Below, one piece after another: positions 16,342-25,689 of a stretch of 64,000 bases of DNA. The stretch spans positions 1,158,001 to 1,222,000 of the forward strand of contig NZ_CP053562.1 in NCBI RefSeq assembly GCF_002085925.2. The letters run 5' to 3'. This DNA comes from Thioclava electrotropha (GTDB lineage Bacteria; Pseudomonadota; Alphaproteobacteria; Rhodobacterales; Rhodobacteraceae). Every line of letters begins with the position of its first letter. The first letter of the stretch is position 1. The notes under the pieces are model-generated. The model was not told the DNA's origin. It was given only the letters and a program-made list of their open reading frames with translations, and made no database searches. A program made the position numbers and the translations under genes.

Positions 16342-17670
16342 ATGACCACCGTTACCCGTTTCGCCCCGTCGCCCACCGGCTATATCCATGTCGGCAACCT
16401 GCGCACCGCGCTGATGAACTACCTGATCGCCCGCAAGACCGGCGGTCAATTCATCCTGCGCCTCGACGATACCGATCAGGAGCGCTCGAAGCAGGAATAT
16501 ATCGACGCGCTGAAGCAGGACCTTGAATGGCTCGGCATCGAATGGGACCGCGAAGAGCGCCAGTCGCTGCGTCTGGACCGCTATGCCGAGGTGGCCGAGC
16601 AGCTGAAGGCTGACGGTAAGCTTTATGAATGTTTCGAGAGCCCCACCGAGCTGGACCTCAAGCGCAAGAAGCAGCTGAACATGGGCAAGCCGCCGGTCTA
16701 TGACCGCGCGTCCATGCATCTGTCGGATGCCGAAAAAGACGCGATGCGCGCGGAAGGTAAGGAAGGTTACTGGCGCTTTAAGCTGGAACTCGAACGGATC
16801 GAGTGGAAAGACGGCATCCTCGGCGATCTGTCGATCGACGCGGCCTCCGTGTCCGATCCGGTGCTGATCAAGGCCTCGGGCCAGGTGCTTTATACCTTCG
16901 CCTCACCGGTCGACGACGCGGATATGGGCATCACCCATATTGTGCGCGGCGGCGATCACGTCACCAACACCGCGACGCAGATCCAGATCATCGAGGCGAT
17001 CGGCGGCAAAGTGCCCAGCTTCGCGCACCATTCACTGCTGACCGGCCCGCAGGGCGAGGAACTGTCGAAGCGCCTTGGCGCGCTTTCGATCCGCGATCTG
17101 CGTGCCGAAGGCATCGCCCCCGAGGCGCTGCTGTCGATGATGGCGCGTCTTGGTTCGAGCCAGCCGATCGAGCTGAAGATGTCGATCGATGAACTGGCCG
17201 ACGGGTTCGAGCTGAGCCACTTCGGCTCGGCGCCGACGAAATTCGACCCGGCGGACCTGATCCCGCTGACCCGTGCGCGCAACCAGCACCTGCCGTTCGA
17301 GGCCGTGGCGGATCGTATCGCGGAACTCGGCATCCCCGAGGATCAGCGCGAGCGTTTCTGGAAAGTCGCTTCGCAGAATATCGACAAGCTCGACGATCTG
17401 AAGGGCTGGGCCGAGCTGTGTCTGAACGGCGCGGAACCGTCGATCGACGAGGAAGATCGCGACTTCATCGCGCAGGCCATGACGATGCTGCCCGCGCCGC
17501 CCTATTCCGACACCACGTGGAAGGACTGGACCTCGGAAGTGAAGGACGCGACCGGGCGCAAGGGCAAGGGGCTGTTCATGCCGCTGCGCAAAGCCGTCAC
17601 CGGCATGGCGCACGGGCCCGATATGGGCGAGCTGATGCCGCTTCTGCACAAGGTTCCGGCGCGCGGCTGA
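16342..17670 (+). CDS. gltX: Glutamyl-tRNA synthetase
   Basis: 442-residue class I synthetase. The HIGH motif appears as PTGYIHVGNLRTA (HVGN at residues 16-19) and the KMSKS equivalent is ELSKRLGA (about 239-246). An alphaproteobacterium may carry two GltX copies, one charging tRNA-Glu and one charging tRNA-Glu or tRNA-Gln for later amidation. The relatively short length and YIHVGN variant fit the GltX2-like copy, so discriminating or non-discriminating activity cannot be decided here. It is a single gene with a strong terminator 37 bp downstream, followed by the glycine riboswitch. Confidence 0.95.
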   Translation: MTTVTRFAPSPTGYIHVGNLRTALMNYLIARKTGGQFILRLDDTDQERSKQEYIDALKQDLEWLGIEWDREERQSLRLDRYAEVAEQLKADGKLYECFESPTELDLKRKKQLNMGKPPVYDRASMHLSDAEKDAMRAEGKEGYWRFKLELERIEWKDGILGDLSIDAASVSDPVLIKASGQVLYTFASPVDDADMGITHIVRGGDHVTNTATQIQIIEAIGGKVPSFAHHSLLTGPQGEELSKRLGALSIRDLRAEGIAPEALLSMMARLGSSQPIELKMSIDELADGFELSHFGSAPTKFDPADLIPLTRARNQHLPFEAVADRIAELGIPEDQRERFWKVASQNIDKLDDLKGWAELCLNGAEPSIDEEDRDFIAQAMTMLPAPPYSDTTWKDWTSEVKDATGRKGKGLFMPLRKAVTGMAHGPDMGELMPLLHKVPARG

Positions 17671-17706
17671 CGGCTCCGCCGCAGGCTTGCACAACCAATT
17701 CCAAAG

Positions 17707-17738
17707 GCGCGAGGGGAGAACCCCTCGCGCTTTTTGTT
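17707..17738 (+). terminator. Rho-independent terminator of gltX
   Basis: GCGCGAGGGG-AGAA-CCCCTCGCGC forms a perfect ten-pair hairpin with a GNRA-like loop, directly followed by TTTTTGTTTG. It starts 37 nt after the gltX stop. Confidence 0.92.
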
Positions 17739-17842
17739 TGTGCAATTCGCGACCTCGTGAGGTCGTTTTCGGCGGTAAAGCGGCGGTTTTGGCGATTGGG
17801 GCTTGTCAGTCGCGCGGGGCCTCAGGTAATCGGGAGAAGTCG

Positions 17843-18024
17843 GATACGGGAGAATCCGGGGGAAACCTCGGTGCCGAAGGAGCAACCGCCCCGGTAAACT
17901 CTCAGGCAAAAGGACCGTGCCCGACGAAGGACTCTGGAGAGTGATGCTGCGTGCAATCGCGGCATCCGCCGAAGGGATAACGATCTCAGGCGTCTGCATC
18001 GCAGGCACGGACAGAGGGGGCATC
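17843..18024 (+). promoter_or_regulatory. Tandem glycine riboswitch upstream of gcvTHP
   Basis: The first aptamer (about 17843-17942) has the hallmark blocks CGGGAGA, GTGCCGAAGGAGCAACCG, AAACTCTCAGGCAAAAGGAC and GGACTCTGGAGAG. The second (about 17943-18024) has CCGCCGAAGGGATAACG, ATCTCAGGCGTCTGCATCGC and GGACAGAGGGGGC. This is the tandem gcvT RNA architecture, in which glycine binding to both aptamers usually turns on glycine-cleavage genes. The expression platform should lie in the 60 nt before gcvT, where two further hairpins are visible (18029-18042 and 18053-18067). Exact ends need covariance-model alignment. Confidence 0.95.
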
Positions 18025-18028
18025 GGGC

Positions 18029-18067
18029 GAGCCGGAAGGCTCATGAATCGATGCCGGATCATCCGGC
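18029..18067 (+). promoter_or_regulatory. Two hairpins between riboswitch and gcvT (candidate expression platform)
   Basis: GAGCC-GGAA-GGCTC (18029-18042) is a short stem with a GNRA loop. GCCGGAT-C-ATCCGGC (18053-18067) is a perfect seven-pair inverted repeat, ending just before GAAGGGGAGG, the gcvT ribosome-binding site. No U-run follows, so control at translation is more likely than termination; this is inference. Confidence 0.55.
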
Positions 18068-18083
18068 TGAAGGGGAGGCCGCG

Positions 18084-19187
18084 ATGAGCGAGTTGAAACG
18101 CACACCGCTATACGATCTGCATGTTGAGCTGGGCGCCAAGATGGTGCCTTTCGCGGGCTACGAGATGCCCGTGCAATACCCGCTGGGCGTGATGAAGGAG
18201 CACCTGCACACCCGCGCCAAGGCCGGGCTGTTCGATGTCAGCCACATGGGGCAGGTGATCGTGCCGGGCGAAGACGCTGCCGAGGCGTTTGAGGCGCTGG
18301 TGCCGGTGAGCCTGATGGGCCTGAAAGAGGGTCGCCAGCGCTATGCGATGTTCACAGATGAGAATGGCGGCATTCTCGATGACCTGATGGTGGCGAACCG
18401 TGGCGATCATCTGTTCGTCGTGGTGAACGCGGCCTGCAAGGAAGACGACATCGCCCATATGCGGGCGCATCTGGAATCGGTCGAGGAACTCACCGACCGC
18501 GCGCTGCTGGCGCTGCAAGGGCCTGCCGCAGAGGGCGTGCTTGAGGCTCTGGTGCCCGGCACCGCCAAGATGCGCTTCATGGATGTGGGCGTCTATAACT
18601 GGAACGGGGCGGAGCTTTGGATTTCGCGCTCGGGCTATACCGGCGAGGATGGCTACGAGATTTCCGTGCCCGCAGATCGCGCGGTGGAATTCGCCCGCAA
18701 ACTGCTCGCCGATGAGGCGGTGGAGCCGATCGGTCTGGGCGCGCGCGACAGCCTGCGGCTCGAAGCGGGGCTTTGCCTCTACGGCCACGATATCGACACC
18801 ACCACGACCCCGGTCGAAGGCAACATCGCCTGGGCGATCCAGAAGGTGCGCCGCAAGGGTGGGGAGCGCGAAGGCGGCTTCCCCGGCGCGGATCGCATCC
18901 TGAGCGAACTGGAAAACGGCCCGAGCCGCCTGCGCCTCGGCCTGCGCCCCGAAGGCCGCGCGCCGATGCGCGAAGGCGTCGAGATTTTCGCCGAGGCCGA
19001 GGGTGGCGATCCGATCGGGCGCGTGACCTCGGGCGGCTTTGGCCCCTCGATCGAAGCGCCTATGGCGATGGCCTACCTGCCCGCGGGCACCGAGGAAGGC
19101 ACCACCGTCTATGGCGAGGTGCGCGGCAAGCGTCTGCCCGCCAAGGTCGTGCCGATGCCCTTCCGCCCTGCAACCTACAAACGCTGA
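18084..19187 (+). CDS. gcvT: Aminomethyltransferase (glycine cleavage T-protein)
   Basis: 367 residues from ATG 18084, preceded by AAGGGGAGG; an in-frame ATG at 18051 lies inside the leader hairpin region and is not used. The start LKRTPLYDLHVELGAKMVPFAGYEMPVQY and the LFDVSHMGQ motif are typical, as is GYTGEDGYEISVP. The T-protein takes the aminomethyl group from lipoyl-GcvH and makes 5,10-methylene-THF and ammonia. It is the first gene of gcvT-gcvH-gcvP under the glycine riboswitch, with 22 nt to gcvH. Confidence 0.97.
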   Translation: MSELKRTPLYDLHVELGAKMVPFAGYEMPVQYPLGVMKEHLHTRAKAGLFDVSHMGQVIVPGEDAAEAFEALVPVSLMGLKEGRQRYAMFTDENGGILDDLMVANRGDHLFVVVNAACKEDDIAHMRAHLESVEELTDRALLALQGPAAEGVLEALVPGTAKMRFMDVGVYNWNGAELWISRSGYTGEDGYEISVPADRAVEFARKLLADEAVEPIGLGARDSLRLEAGLCLYGHDIDTTTTPVEGNIAWAIQKVRRKGGEREGGFPGADRILSELENGPSRLRLGLRPEGRAPMREGVEIFAEAEGGDPIGRVTSGGFGPSIEAPMAMAYLPAGTEEGTTVYGEVRGKRLPAKVVPMPFRPATYKR

Positions 19188-19209
19188 ATAACCAATCGGG
19201 AGACGTTAC

Positions 19210-19569
19210 ATGAAATTCACCGAAGACCACGAATGGCTCAAAACTGAAGGCGACGTTGTGATCGTCGGCATCACCGAGCACGCTTCCGAGCAATTGGGCG
19301 ATGTCGTTTTCGTCGAGCTGCCCGATGTGGGCGACACGGTCGAGAAGGGCGACGAGATCTGCGTGATCGAGTCGGTCAAGGCCGCCTCCGACATCCTCGC
19401 GCCGCTGGGTGGCGAGATCGTCGCGATCAACGAGGACCTGGCCGACAATCCGGGCCTCGTGAACGAAGACCCGCTGGGCAAGGCGTGGTTCTTCAAGATG
19501 AAACTCACCGACGCCTCCGCGCTCGACGGCTTCATGGACGAGGCCGCTTACAAAGACTTCATCGGGTAA
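19210..19569 (+). CDS. gcvH: Glycine cleavage H-protein (lipoyl carrier)
   Basis: 119 residues, normal length. The lipoylation site is Lys57 in [11 protein letters not shown]. The protein shuttles the aminomethyl intermediate from P-protein to T-protein on its lipoyl arm. Flanking features such as [18 protein letters not shown] and KAWFFKMKL are typical. The ribosome site is GGGAGA. It lies 22 nt after gcvT and 5 nt before gcvP. Confidence 0.97.
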   Translation: MKFTEDHEWLKTEGDVVIVGITEHASEQLGDVVFVELPDVGDTVEKGDEICVIESVKAASDILAPLGGEIVAINEDLADNPGLVNEDPLGKAWFFKMKLTDASALDGFMDEAAYKDFIG

Positions 19570-19574
19570 TATCC

Positions 19575-22415
19575 ATGACCTTCACCCCCACGACTTACGA
19601 CAGTTACGATTTCGCCAATCGCCGCCATATCGGGCCTTCACCGGCCGAGATGGAGGAGATGCTCAAAGCCGTGGGGGCGCCGGACCTCGACGCGCTGATC
19701 GCCGAGACGGTGCCGAAAAGCATCCGTCAGGCCGAGCCGCTGGGCTGGGCGCCGCTGACCGAATATGGCCTCCTGCAGAAGATGGAAGGCGTCGCGAAGA
19801 AGAACCGCGTGATGACCAGCCTGATCGGGCAGGGCTATTACGGCACCGTCACGCCGCCCGCGATCCAGCGCAATATCCTCGAAAACCCGGCTTGGTACAC
19901 GGCCTACACGCCCTATCAGCCCGAGATCGCGCAGGGGCGTCTTGAGGCGCTTCTGAACTTCCAGACGATGGTGTCGGACCTGACCGGGCTGCCGGTCGCC
20001 AATGCGTCGCTGCTGGACGAGGCGACGGCGGCGGCGGAAGCCATGGCGATGGCGCAGCGCGTGTCGAAATCGAAGGCCACCGCCTTCTTTGTCGACGAGA
20101 ACTGCCACCCGCAGACCATCGGCGTGATCCAGACCCGGGCCGAGCCGCTCGGGATCGAAGTGATCGTGGGCGCGCCCGAGACGCTGGAGGCCGAGAAGGT
20201 CTTCGGCGCGATCTTCCAATATCCGGGCACCTATGGCCATGTCCGCGACTTCACTGCCGAATGCGAAGCGCTTCATGCCGCGAAGGCCGTGGCCGTGGTC
20301 GCGACCGATCTTCTGGCACTGTGCCTGCTCAAAGAGCCGGGCGCGATGGGCGCCGATATCGCGGTCGGCTCGGCGCAACGCTTCGGCGTGCCGATGGGTT
20401 ATGGCGGCCCGCATGCGGCCTTCATGTCCTCCACCGACAAGATGAAGCGCGCGATGCCCGGGCGGATCGTCGGCGTGTCGATCGACAGCCACGGCAATCG
20501 CGCCTACCGGCTGAGCCTGCAGACCCGCGAGCAACATATCCGCCGCGAGAAGGCGACCTCGAATGTCTGCACCGCGCAGGCGCTTCTGGCCGTGATGGCG
20601 AGTTTCTATGCGGTCTTCCACGGCCCCGTCGGTCTGCGTGCGATCTCGGAACGCGTGCACCTTCTGACCGTGCAGCTGGCCGATGCGTTGAAAGCGGCAG
20701 GCGCCTTGGTGGAGCCCGCGAATTTCTACGACACGATCACCGTCGAGGTGGGCGTGGGCCAGCAGGGCATCCTCGCTGCTGCGCGCCATCGCGGGATCAA
20801 CCTGCGCAAGGTGGGCCGCGACCGGGTCGGGATTTCGCTCGACGAGACCAGCGATCCGGGCGTCGTGGCCAAGGTGCTCGACGCGTTCGGGATCACTGAA
20901 CCCGCGCCCGAGGCCACGCAACCGGCGGTGCCGGATGCGCTTCTGCGCGAGAGCGACTACCTCACCCATCCGGTCTTCCACATGAACCGCGCCGAATCCG
21001 AGATGATGCGCTACATGCGTCGTCTCTCGGATCGCGACCTCGCGCTCGACCGCGCGATGATTCCGCTCGGCTCGTGCACGATGAAGCTCAACGCAGCCGC
21101 CGAGATGATGCCGCTGACCTGGCCGGAATTCGGCTCGCTGCACCCGTTCGTGCCGCTCGATCAGGCGCAGGGCTATGCGGAGATGATCGACGATCTGACC
21201 GCGAAGCTTTGCGAGATCACCGGCTATGACGCGTTCTCGATGCAGCCCAATTCGGGCGCGCAGGGGGAATATGCGGGGCTTCTGACAATCGCCGCTTATC
21301 ACCGCGCCAATGGCGACGATCAGCGCGACGTCTGCCTGATCCCGATGTCGGCGCATGGCACGAACCCGGCCTCGGCGCATATGGCGGGGATGAAGGTCGT
21401 CGTCGTGAATTCCGCGCCCAATGGCGATGTGGATCTGGAAGATTTCGAGGCGAAAGCGGCAGAGGCGGGCGACAAGCTCGCGGCCTGCATGATCACCTAT
21501 CCCTCGACCCACGGCGTGTTCGAGGAGACCGTGAAGCGCATCTGCGACATCACGCACGAATATGGCGGTCAGGTCTATCTCGACGGCGCCAACCTCAACG
21601 CGCTGGTGGGGCTGGTGAAGCCGGGCGAGATCGGCTCGGATGTGAGCCACCTCAACCTGCACAAGACCTTCGCGATCCCGCATGGCGGCGGTGGTCCCGG
21701 CATGGGGCCGATCGGGGTGAAATCGCACCTCGCGCCCTTCCTTCCGGGCCACCCGGAGACGGGCGGCGAAGAGGGGCCGGTGAGTGCCGCGCCCTACGGC
21801 TCGGCCTCGATCTTGCTGATCTCCTGGGCCTATATCCTGATGATGGGCGGGCCGGGCCTGACGCAGGCGACCCGCGTCGCGATCCTCGCTGCCAACTACA
21901 TCGCCGCGAAGCTGAAAGAGGGCTACCCGATCCTCTTCATGGGCAACCGTGGACGTGTCGCGCATGAATGCATCATCGACACGCGGCCCTTCGCGGAGGT
22001 GGGCGTGACGGTGGACGACATTGCCAAGCGCCTGATGGATAACGGCTTCCACGCGCCGACGATGAGCTGGCCGGTCGCCGGCACGCTGATGGTCGAGCCC
22101 ACGGAATCCGAGACCAAGGCCGAGATCGACCGCTTCATCACCGCGATGCTGTCGATCCGCGACGAGATCCGCGAGATCGAGGCGGGCGAGATCACCCCCG
22201 AGGACAGCCCGCTGCGCCATGCGCCGCATACGGTCGAAGACCTCGTGGCCGATTGGGACCGGAAATACACCCGCGAACAGGGCTGTTTCCCGGCAGGCGC
22301 CTTCCGTGTCGACAAATACTGGCCGCCCGTGGGCCGGGTCGACAACGTCTTCGGCGACCGCAACCTGATCTGCACCTGTCCGCCGGTCGAGAGCTACGCC
22401 GACGCGGCAGAGTAA
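19575..22415 (+). CDS. gcvP: Glycine dehydrogenase (decarboxylating), P-protein
   Basis: A 946-residue homodimer-type P-protein with both halves in one chain. The PLP-binding lysine is about residue 697 in [16 protein letters not shown]; the inactive N-terminal half carries YGGPHAAF. The start at 19575 ([13 protein letters not shown]) lies 5 nt after the gcvH stop; a longer frame begins inside gcvH. P-protein decarboxylates glycine and passes the aminomethyl group to GcvH. It is the last gene of the operon and is followed by a strong terminator. Confidence 0.97.
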   Translation: MTFTPTTYDSYDFANRRHIGPSPAEMEEMLKAVGAPDLDALIAETVPKSIRQAEPLGWAPLTEYGLLQKMEGVAKKNRVMTSLIGQGYYGTVTPPAIQRNILENPAWYTAYTPYQPEIAQGRLEALLNFQTMVSDLTGLPVANASLLDEATAAAEAMAMAQRVSKSKATAFFVDENCHPQTIGVIQTRAEPLGIEVIVGAPETLEAEKVFGAIFQYPGTYGHVRDFTAECEALHAAKAVAVVATDLLALCLLKEPGAMGADIAVGSAQRFGVPMGYGGPHAAFMSSTDKMKRAMPGRIVGVSIDSHGNRAYRLSLQTREQHIRREKATSNVCTAQALLAVMASFYAVFHGPVGLRAISERVHLLTVQLADALKAAGALVEPANFYDTITVEVGVGQQGILAAARHRGINLRKVGRDRVGISLDETSDPGVVAKVLDAFGITEPAPEATQPAVPDALLRESDYLTHPVFHMNRAESEMMRYMRRLSDRDLALDRAMIPLGSCTMKLNAAAEMMPLTWPEFGSLHPFVPLDQAQGYAEMIDDLTAKLCEITGYDAFSMQPNSGAQGEYAGLLTIAAYHRANGDDQRDVCLIPMSAHGTNPASAHMAGMKVVVVNSAPNGDVDLEDFEAKAAEAGDKLAACMITYPSTHGVFEETVKRICDITHEYGGQVYLDGANLNALVGLVKPGEIGSDVSHLNLHKTFAIPHGGGGPGMGPIGVKSHLAPFLPGHPETGGEEGPVSAAPYGSASILLISWAYILMMGGPGLTQATRVAILAANYIAAKLKEGYPILFMGNRGRVAHECIIDTRPFAEVGVTVDDIAKRLMDNGFHAPTMSWPVAGTLMVEPTESETKAEIDRFITAMLSIRDEIREIEAGEITPEDSPLRHAPHTVEDLVADWDRKYTREQGCFPAGAFRVDKYWPPVGRVDNVFGDRNLICTCPPVESYADAAE

Positions 22416-22432
22416 CCGCCAGCCAGAATGAC

Positions 22433-22466
22433 GAAAGGCCGGAGCATCGCGCTCCGGCCTTTCTCT
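22433..22466. terminator. Bidirectional terminator between gcvP and glpX
   Basis: GAAAGGCCGGAGC-ATCGC-GCTCCGGCCTTTC forms a thirteen-pair stem followed by TCTTCTTCT. It separates the convergent gcvP and glpX transcripts. Confidence 0.85.
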
Positions 22467-22497
22467 TCTTCTCGATAAAAATATCCAGACGCGCCGG

Positions 22498-23463
22498 TTA
22501 CTTCACCGGGTTGCGGTAGATCACGCGGCGCAGCGAGCCGGTTTTCGAGCGCATCAGCATCGTCTCGGATTCGATATAGGTCGGCTCGCGCTTCACGCCC
22601 TTCACGATGGACCCGTTGGTCACACCGGTCGCGGCGAAGATCACGTCCGAACGCACCATCTCGTCGCGCGTATAGACCTTGTCGAGATCGGTGATCCCGG
22701 CCTTCTTCGCACGGCCACGCTCGTCGTCGTTGCGGAACAGCAGCTTGCCCCACATCTGACCGCCCATGCATTTCAGCGCCGAGGCCGCCAGCACGCCCTC
22801 CGGCGCGCCGCCCGAGCCCATATACATGTCGATGCCGGTGAAATCGGGCTCGGCACAGTGAATGACGCCCGCCACGTCGCCATCGGTGATCAGGCGGATC
22901 TTCGCACCGGTCTCGCGGACCTCGGCGATCATGTCCTCATGGCGCGGACGATCGAGGATGCAGACCGCGATGTCCTTGGTCTCGACGCCCTGGGCCTTGG
23001 CCAGCGCCTGAACGCGCTCGGTCGGGGTCATGTCGAGCGAGACCACGTCCTTCTCGTAGCCCGGGCCGATGGCCAGCTTGTCCATGTAGACGTCGGGCGC
23101 GTGCAGCATCGTGCCGCGCGGCGCCATCGCGATCACGGTCAGCGCGTTGGGCATGTCCTTCGCGGTCAGCGTGGTGCCTTCCAGCGGGTCGAGCGCGATG
23201 TCCACCTCGGGGCCGACGCCCTGACCGACTTCCTCGCCGATATACAGCATCGGCGCCTCGTCGCGCTCGCCTTCCCCGATGACCACGGTGCCGCGGATTT
23301 CCAGCTTGTTGAGCTGATCGCGCATCGCGTTCACCGCCGCCTGGTCGGCAGCTTTCTCGTCGCCGCGACCGATCAGGTCGGCGGAGGCATGAGCAGCCGC
23401 TTCCGACACGCGGGCGAGGCCCAGCGAAAGCATGCGGTCGTTGAAATCACTCGGAGGGGTCAT
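22498..23463 (-). CDS. glpX: Fructose-1,6-bisphosphatase class II
   Basis: 321 residues. The metal-binding segments KAADQAAVNAMRDQLN, EGERDEAPML and DPLEGTTLTAKD are those of GlpX; GSGGAPEGVLAASALKC follows. It dephosphorylates fructose-1,6-bisphosphate in gluconeogenesis (in some relatives also sedoheptulose-1,7-bisphosphate). AGGAAG precedes the ATG. In alphaproteobacteria glpX usually lies directly after hom; here a VOC gene lies between. Downstream the stop is followed by CTGGATATTTTT, perhaps a relic of the conserved box of the repeat family. Confidence 0.95.
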   Translation of the reverse strand: MTPPSDFNDRMLSLGLARVSEAAAHASADLIGRGDEKAADQAAVNAMRDQLNKLEIRGTVVIGEGERDEAPMLYIGEEVGQGVGPEVDIALDPLEGTTLTAKDMPNALTVIAMAPRGTMLHAPDVYMDKLAIGPGYEKDVVSLDMTPTERVQALAKAQGVETKDIAVCILDRPRHEDMIAEVRETGAKIRLITDGDVAGVIHCAEPDFTGIDMYMGSGGAPEGVLAASALKCMGGQMWGKLLFRNDDERGRAKKAGITDLDKVYTRDEMVRSDVIFAATGVTNGSIVKGVKREPTYIESETMLMRSKTGSLRRVIYRNPVK

Positions 23464-23564
23464 TTGGGTCTTCCTGTCTGCCTAGGCGTTGTGGGCCGGG
23501 CATAGGTAAAGCCTGTGGGGCCGCGAAGGGCAACCCCGTGAACGCTAACAGGAGAGGCCAGCCG

Positions 23565-23966
23565 CTATTGCGGTGAAAAATGGCACGCAATGCAGAGCTT
23601 GTTGCCATCCGGGTCGCGAAAATAGGCGCCGTAATAATCCGCGTGATAGTGCGGGCGCAGCCCCGGCGGACCCTCATCGGTGCCGCCCAGTTCCAGCGCG
23701 AGGGCGTGCACCGCATCGACCGTCGTGCGGTCGGGCGCATCGAACCCGACCATCGGTCCGTTGCCGGGGGCGGGGGCGTTGCCGTTGAAGGGGCGGGTGA
23801 TAAAGAAGATCGGGCGGCTGCCATCCTCGGCGGTCCAGCCTGCCCACTGTTTTGCAGGCTCGGAAAAGCGCAGCGCCAGACCGAGCCGCTCCATCAGCGG
23901 GGCGTAGAATGTCAGCGCCCGGTCGAGATCGGAGATGCCCAGCGAGACATGGCTCAGCATCCCCAT
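23565..23966 (-). CDS. VOC/glyoxalase-superfamily protein
   Basis: 133 residues with the VOC layout. MLSHVSLGISDLDRALTFYAPLMERLGL forms the first beta-alpha-beta-beta-beta module, and HYHADYYGAYFRDPDGNKLCIACH forms the second, carrying candidate metal ligands His7 and a C-terminal Glu/Cys position. There is Cys/His where a metal-ligand Glu is often found, so catalytic function is doubtful. The substrate is unknown. It begins 4 nt after the hom stop and so is co-transcribed with hom, with glpX 101 bp further on. Confidence 0.87.
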   Translation of the reverse strand: MGMLSHVSLGISDLDRALTFYAPLMERLGLALRFSEPAKQWAGWTAEDGSRPIFFITRPFNGNAPAPGNGPMVGFDAPDRTTVDAVHALALELGGTDEGPPGLRPHYHADYYGAYFRDPDGNKLCIACHFSPQ

Positions 23967-23970
23967 CCGC

Positions 23971-25272
23971 TCAGACCTCTTCGATGCGGATCGCGATCGG
24001 CTCGCCCTCGACTACGCGGGTCGCGGGCAGGGCGTCGATCGCGGCGTCGACTGCGTCGCGCGTCGTCTTGTGGGTGACGATCAGCACCGGGGCCGAGGTG
24101 TCGGCATGGCCGTATTGGCGCATCCGGCTGATCGAGACGCCCGCCTCGCCCAGAACGGTCGCGACCTTCGCCAGCGCGCCGGGTTTGTCCGACAGTTGCA
24201 GGCGCAGGTAATAGGGCGCCGGGATCGCGGTGACGGCCGGGGTCGGGGCCTCGAGCTTGTCCGCGGGCTGGCCGAAGACCGGCAGCCGCAGACCGCGTGC
24301 GAGGTCCATCACGTCGCCCATCACGGCGCTCGCGGTCGGGCCTTCGCCCGCACCCGCGCCGCGCAGCACGATCTGGCCGACCGAGTCGCCTTCCAGCACC
24401 GTCATGTTGGTGCCGCCGGTCAGCTGACCCAGCGGCGAGGTGGCGGGCACGAGGCAAGGCGTCATCCGCTGCTCCAGCCCGCGGCCGGTCATCTGCGCGA
24501 CGCCCAGAAGCTTGATCTTGTAGCCCATATCGCCCGCGCGGCGGATATCGTCGATCGAGATGCGCCCGATCCCTTCCAGCGTCACGTCGTCGAAAGCAAC
24601 CTGCGTGCCGAAAGCGATGGCGGCGAGGATGGCGAGCTTGTGGCCCGCGTCGATCCCGCCCACGTCGAGGTTCGGATCAGCCTCGAGATAGCCAAGCGCG
24701 CGCGCCTCCTCGAAGACCGTGTCATAGGGCAGGCCCGCATCTTCCATCCGCGTCAGGATGTAGTTGCAGGTGCCATTCATCACGCCCATCACGCGGCGGA
24801 TGCCGTTGCCGGCAAGCCCTTCGGTCAGCGTCTTGATGACCGGGATGCCGCCCGCGACGGCAGCTTCATAGCGGATCGTGCGTCCGAGGCTTTCGGCGAG
24901 TTCCGCGAGCGCCTGGCCGTGATGCGCGAGCAGCGCCTTGTTCGCGGTCACCACGTCCTTGCCCGCTTTCAGCGCCGCTTCGGTCGCGTCTTTCGCGGGG
25001 CCTTCATGGCCGCCCATCAGCTCGACGAAGACGTCGATGTCGTCGCGCTTGGCGAGCGTCACCGCATCGTCTTCCCATGCATAGCTCGACAGGTCCGCAT
25101 CGCGGTTCTTCGTGCGGTCGCGGGCCGAGACGGCGGTGATTTCGACCGGACGGCCCGCGCGGGCCGCCAGCAGATCGGCATGGCGTTGCACGATCTTCAC
25201 CACACCGATGCCCACGGTGCCGAGACCCGCGATGCCAAGACGCAAGGGTGCGGTATCTGAGACGGCGGACAT
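23971..25272 (-). CDS. hom: Homoserine dehydrogenase
   Basis: 433 residues from MSAVSD (ATG 25272, with GAGGTCCCT before it); an in-frame ATG 27 codons upstream adds a non-conserved leader. The NAD(P) motif is GIAGLGTVGIGVVK, the catalytic region includes GVMNGTCNYILTRMED and GYLEADPNLDVGGIDAGHKLAILA, and the C-terminal 75 residues form an ACT domain (LSDKPGALAKVATVLGEAGV) for feedback control, usually by threonine. It makes homoserine for threonine, methionine and isoleucine synthesis. Followed directly by the VOC gene, then glpX. Confidence 0.96.
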   Translation of the reverse strand: MSAVSDTAPLRLGIAGLGTVGIGVVKIVQRHADLLAARAGRPVEITAVSARDRTKNRDADLSSYAWEDDAVTLAKRDDIDVFVELMGGHEGPAKDATEAALKAGKDVVTANKALLAHHGQALAELAESLGRTIRYEAAVAGGIPVIKTLTEGLAGNGIRRVMGVMNGTCNYILTRMEDAGLPYDTVFEEARALGYLEADPNLDVGGIDAGHKLAILAAIAFGTQVAFDDVTLEGIGRISIDDIRRAGDMGYKIKLLGVAQMTGRGLEQRMTPCLVPATSPLGQLTGGTNMTVLEGDSVGQIVLRGAGAGEGPTASAVMGDVMDLARGLRLPVFGQPADKLEAPTPAVTAIPAPYYLRLQLSDKPGALAKVATVLGEAGVSISRMRQYGHADTSAPVLIVTHKTTRDAVDAAIDALPATRVVEGEPIAIRIEEV

Positions 25273-25371
25273 AGGGACCTCATGAGAGAAACTGGTGGTT
25301 TGCGCCCTGTTAGCGGGAAAGCGCAGGCAGGGCAACGCAGCGCGCGGCTTCAACCGCTCTGTAACGAGATT

Positions 25372-25575
25372 TTATTGGCTGCGCATCGTGTCTGCGCGGG
25401 CGCGCAACGCATCGGCGCGCGCCTCCAGCTCGGGGGCCGGATCGGGGGTGAGGGGCTGATCGGTCAGGATCTCATCCATCGGCAGCAGCGTCGGATAGCC
25501 CTCCATCGACTGTTTCGAACAGGCGGCGAGCGAGGCCAGCAAGGCAAACAGGGCGATCAGGGCAGGGGCGCGCAT
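25372..25575 (-). CDS. Small secreted lipoprotein
   Basis: 67 residues. The signal peptide MRAPALIALFALLASLAAC ends in a lipobox LAAC, so Cys19 should be lipidated. The mature part is about 49 residues and finishes with a charged helix (ELEARADALRARADTMRSQ) in which ARADxxR occurs twice. GGAGA precedes the ATG. It may be a small outer-membrane lipoprotein. It is divergent from the TetR gene, and the operator-like repeat lies between them. No known family. Confidence 0.75.
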   Translation of the reverse strand: MRAPALIALFALLASLAACSKQSMEGYPTLLPMDEILTDQPLTPDPAPELEARADALRARADTMRSQ

Positions 25576-25660
25576 GGTTTCTCCTCTCGGGACAGGGGCA
25601 AACTATTGCGCCCACGGCCCCATTGCCAGTGCCGATTGCGCCGCAAATCCGGTTTGATAA

Positions 25661-25674
25661 TGAACGCCCGTTCA
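25661..25674. promoter_or_regulatory. Probable TetR operator, TGAACG-CC-CGTTCA
   Basis: A perfect 6+2+6 inverted repeat overlaps the GATAAT-like -10 sequence at about 25655-25660 and lies 16 nt upstream of the TetR-family ATG. Many TetR/AcrR regulators bind palindromes built on TGAAC...GTTCA, so autoregulation is likely, and the divergent lipoprotein gene could share it. Confidence 0.65.
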
Positions 25675-25689
25675 GTTAGCGTCGGTATC

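Noticed and set aside
19638..22229. 863-codon open frame on the minus strand opposite gcvP
   Set aside because: Antisense shadow of a strongly conserved gene; high GC with GC-rich third positions leaves long open frames, and its product has no recognisable domain.
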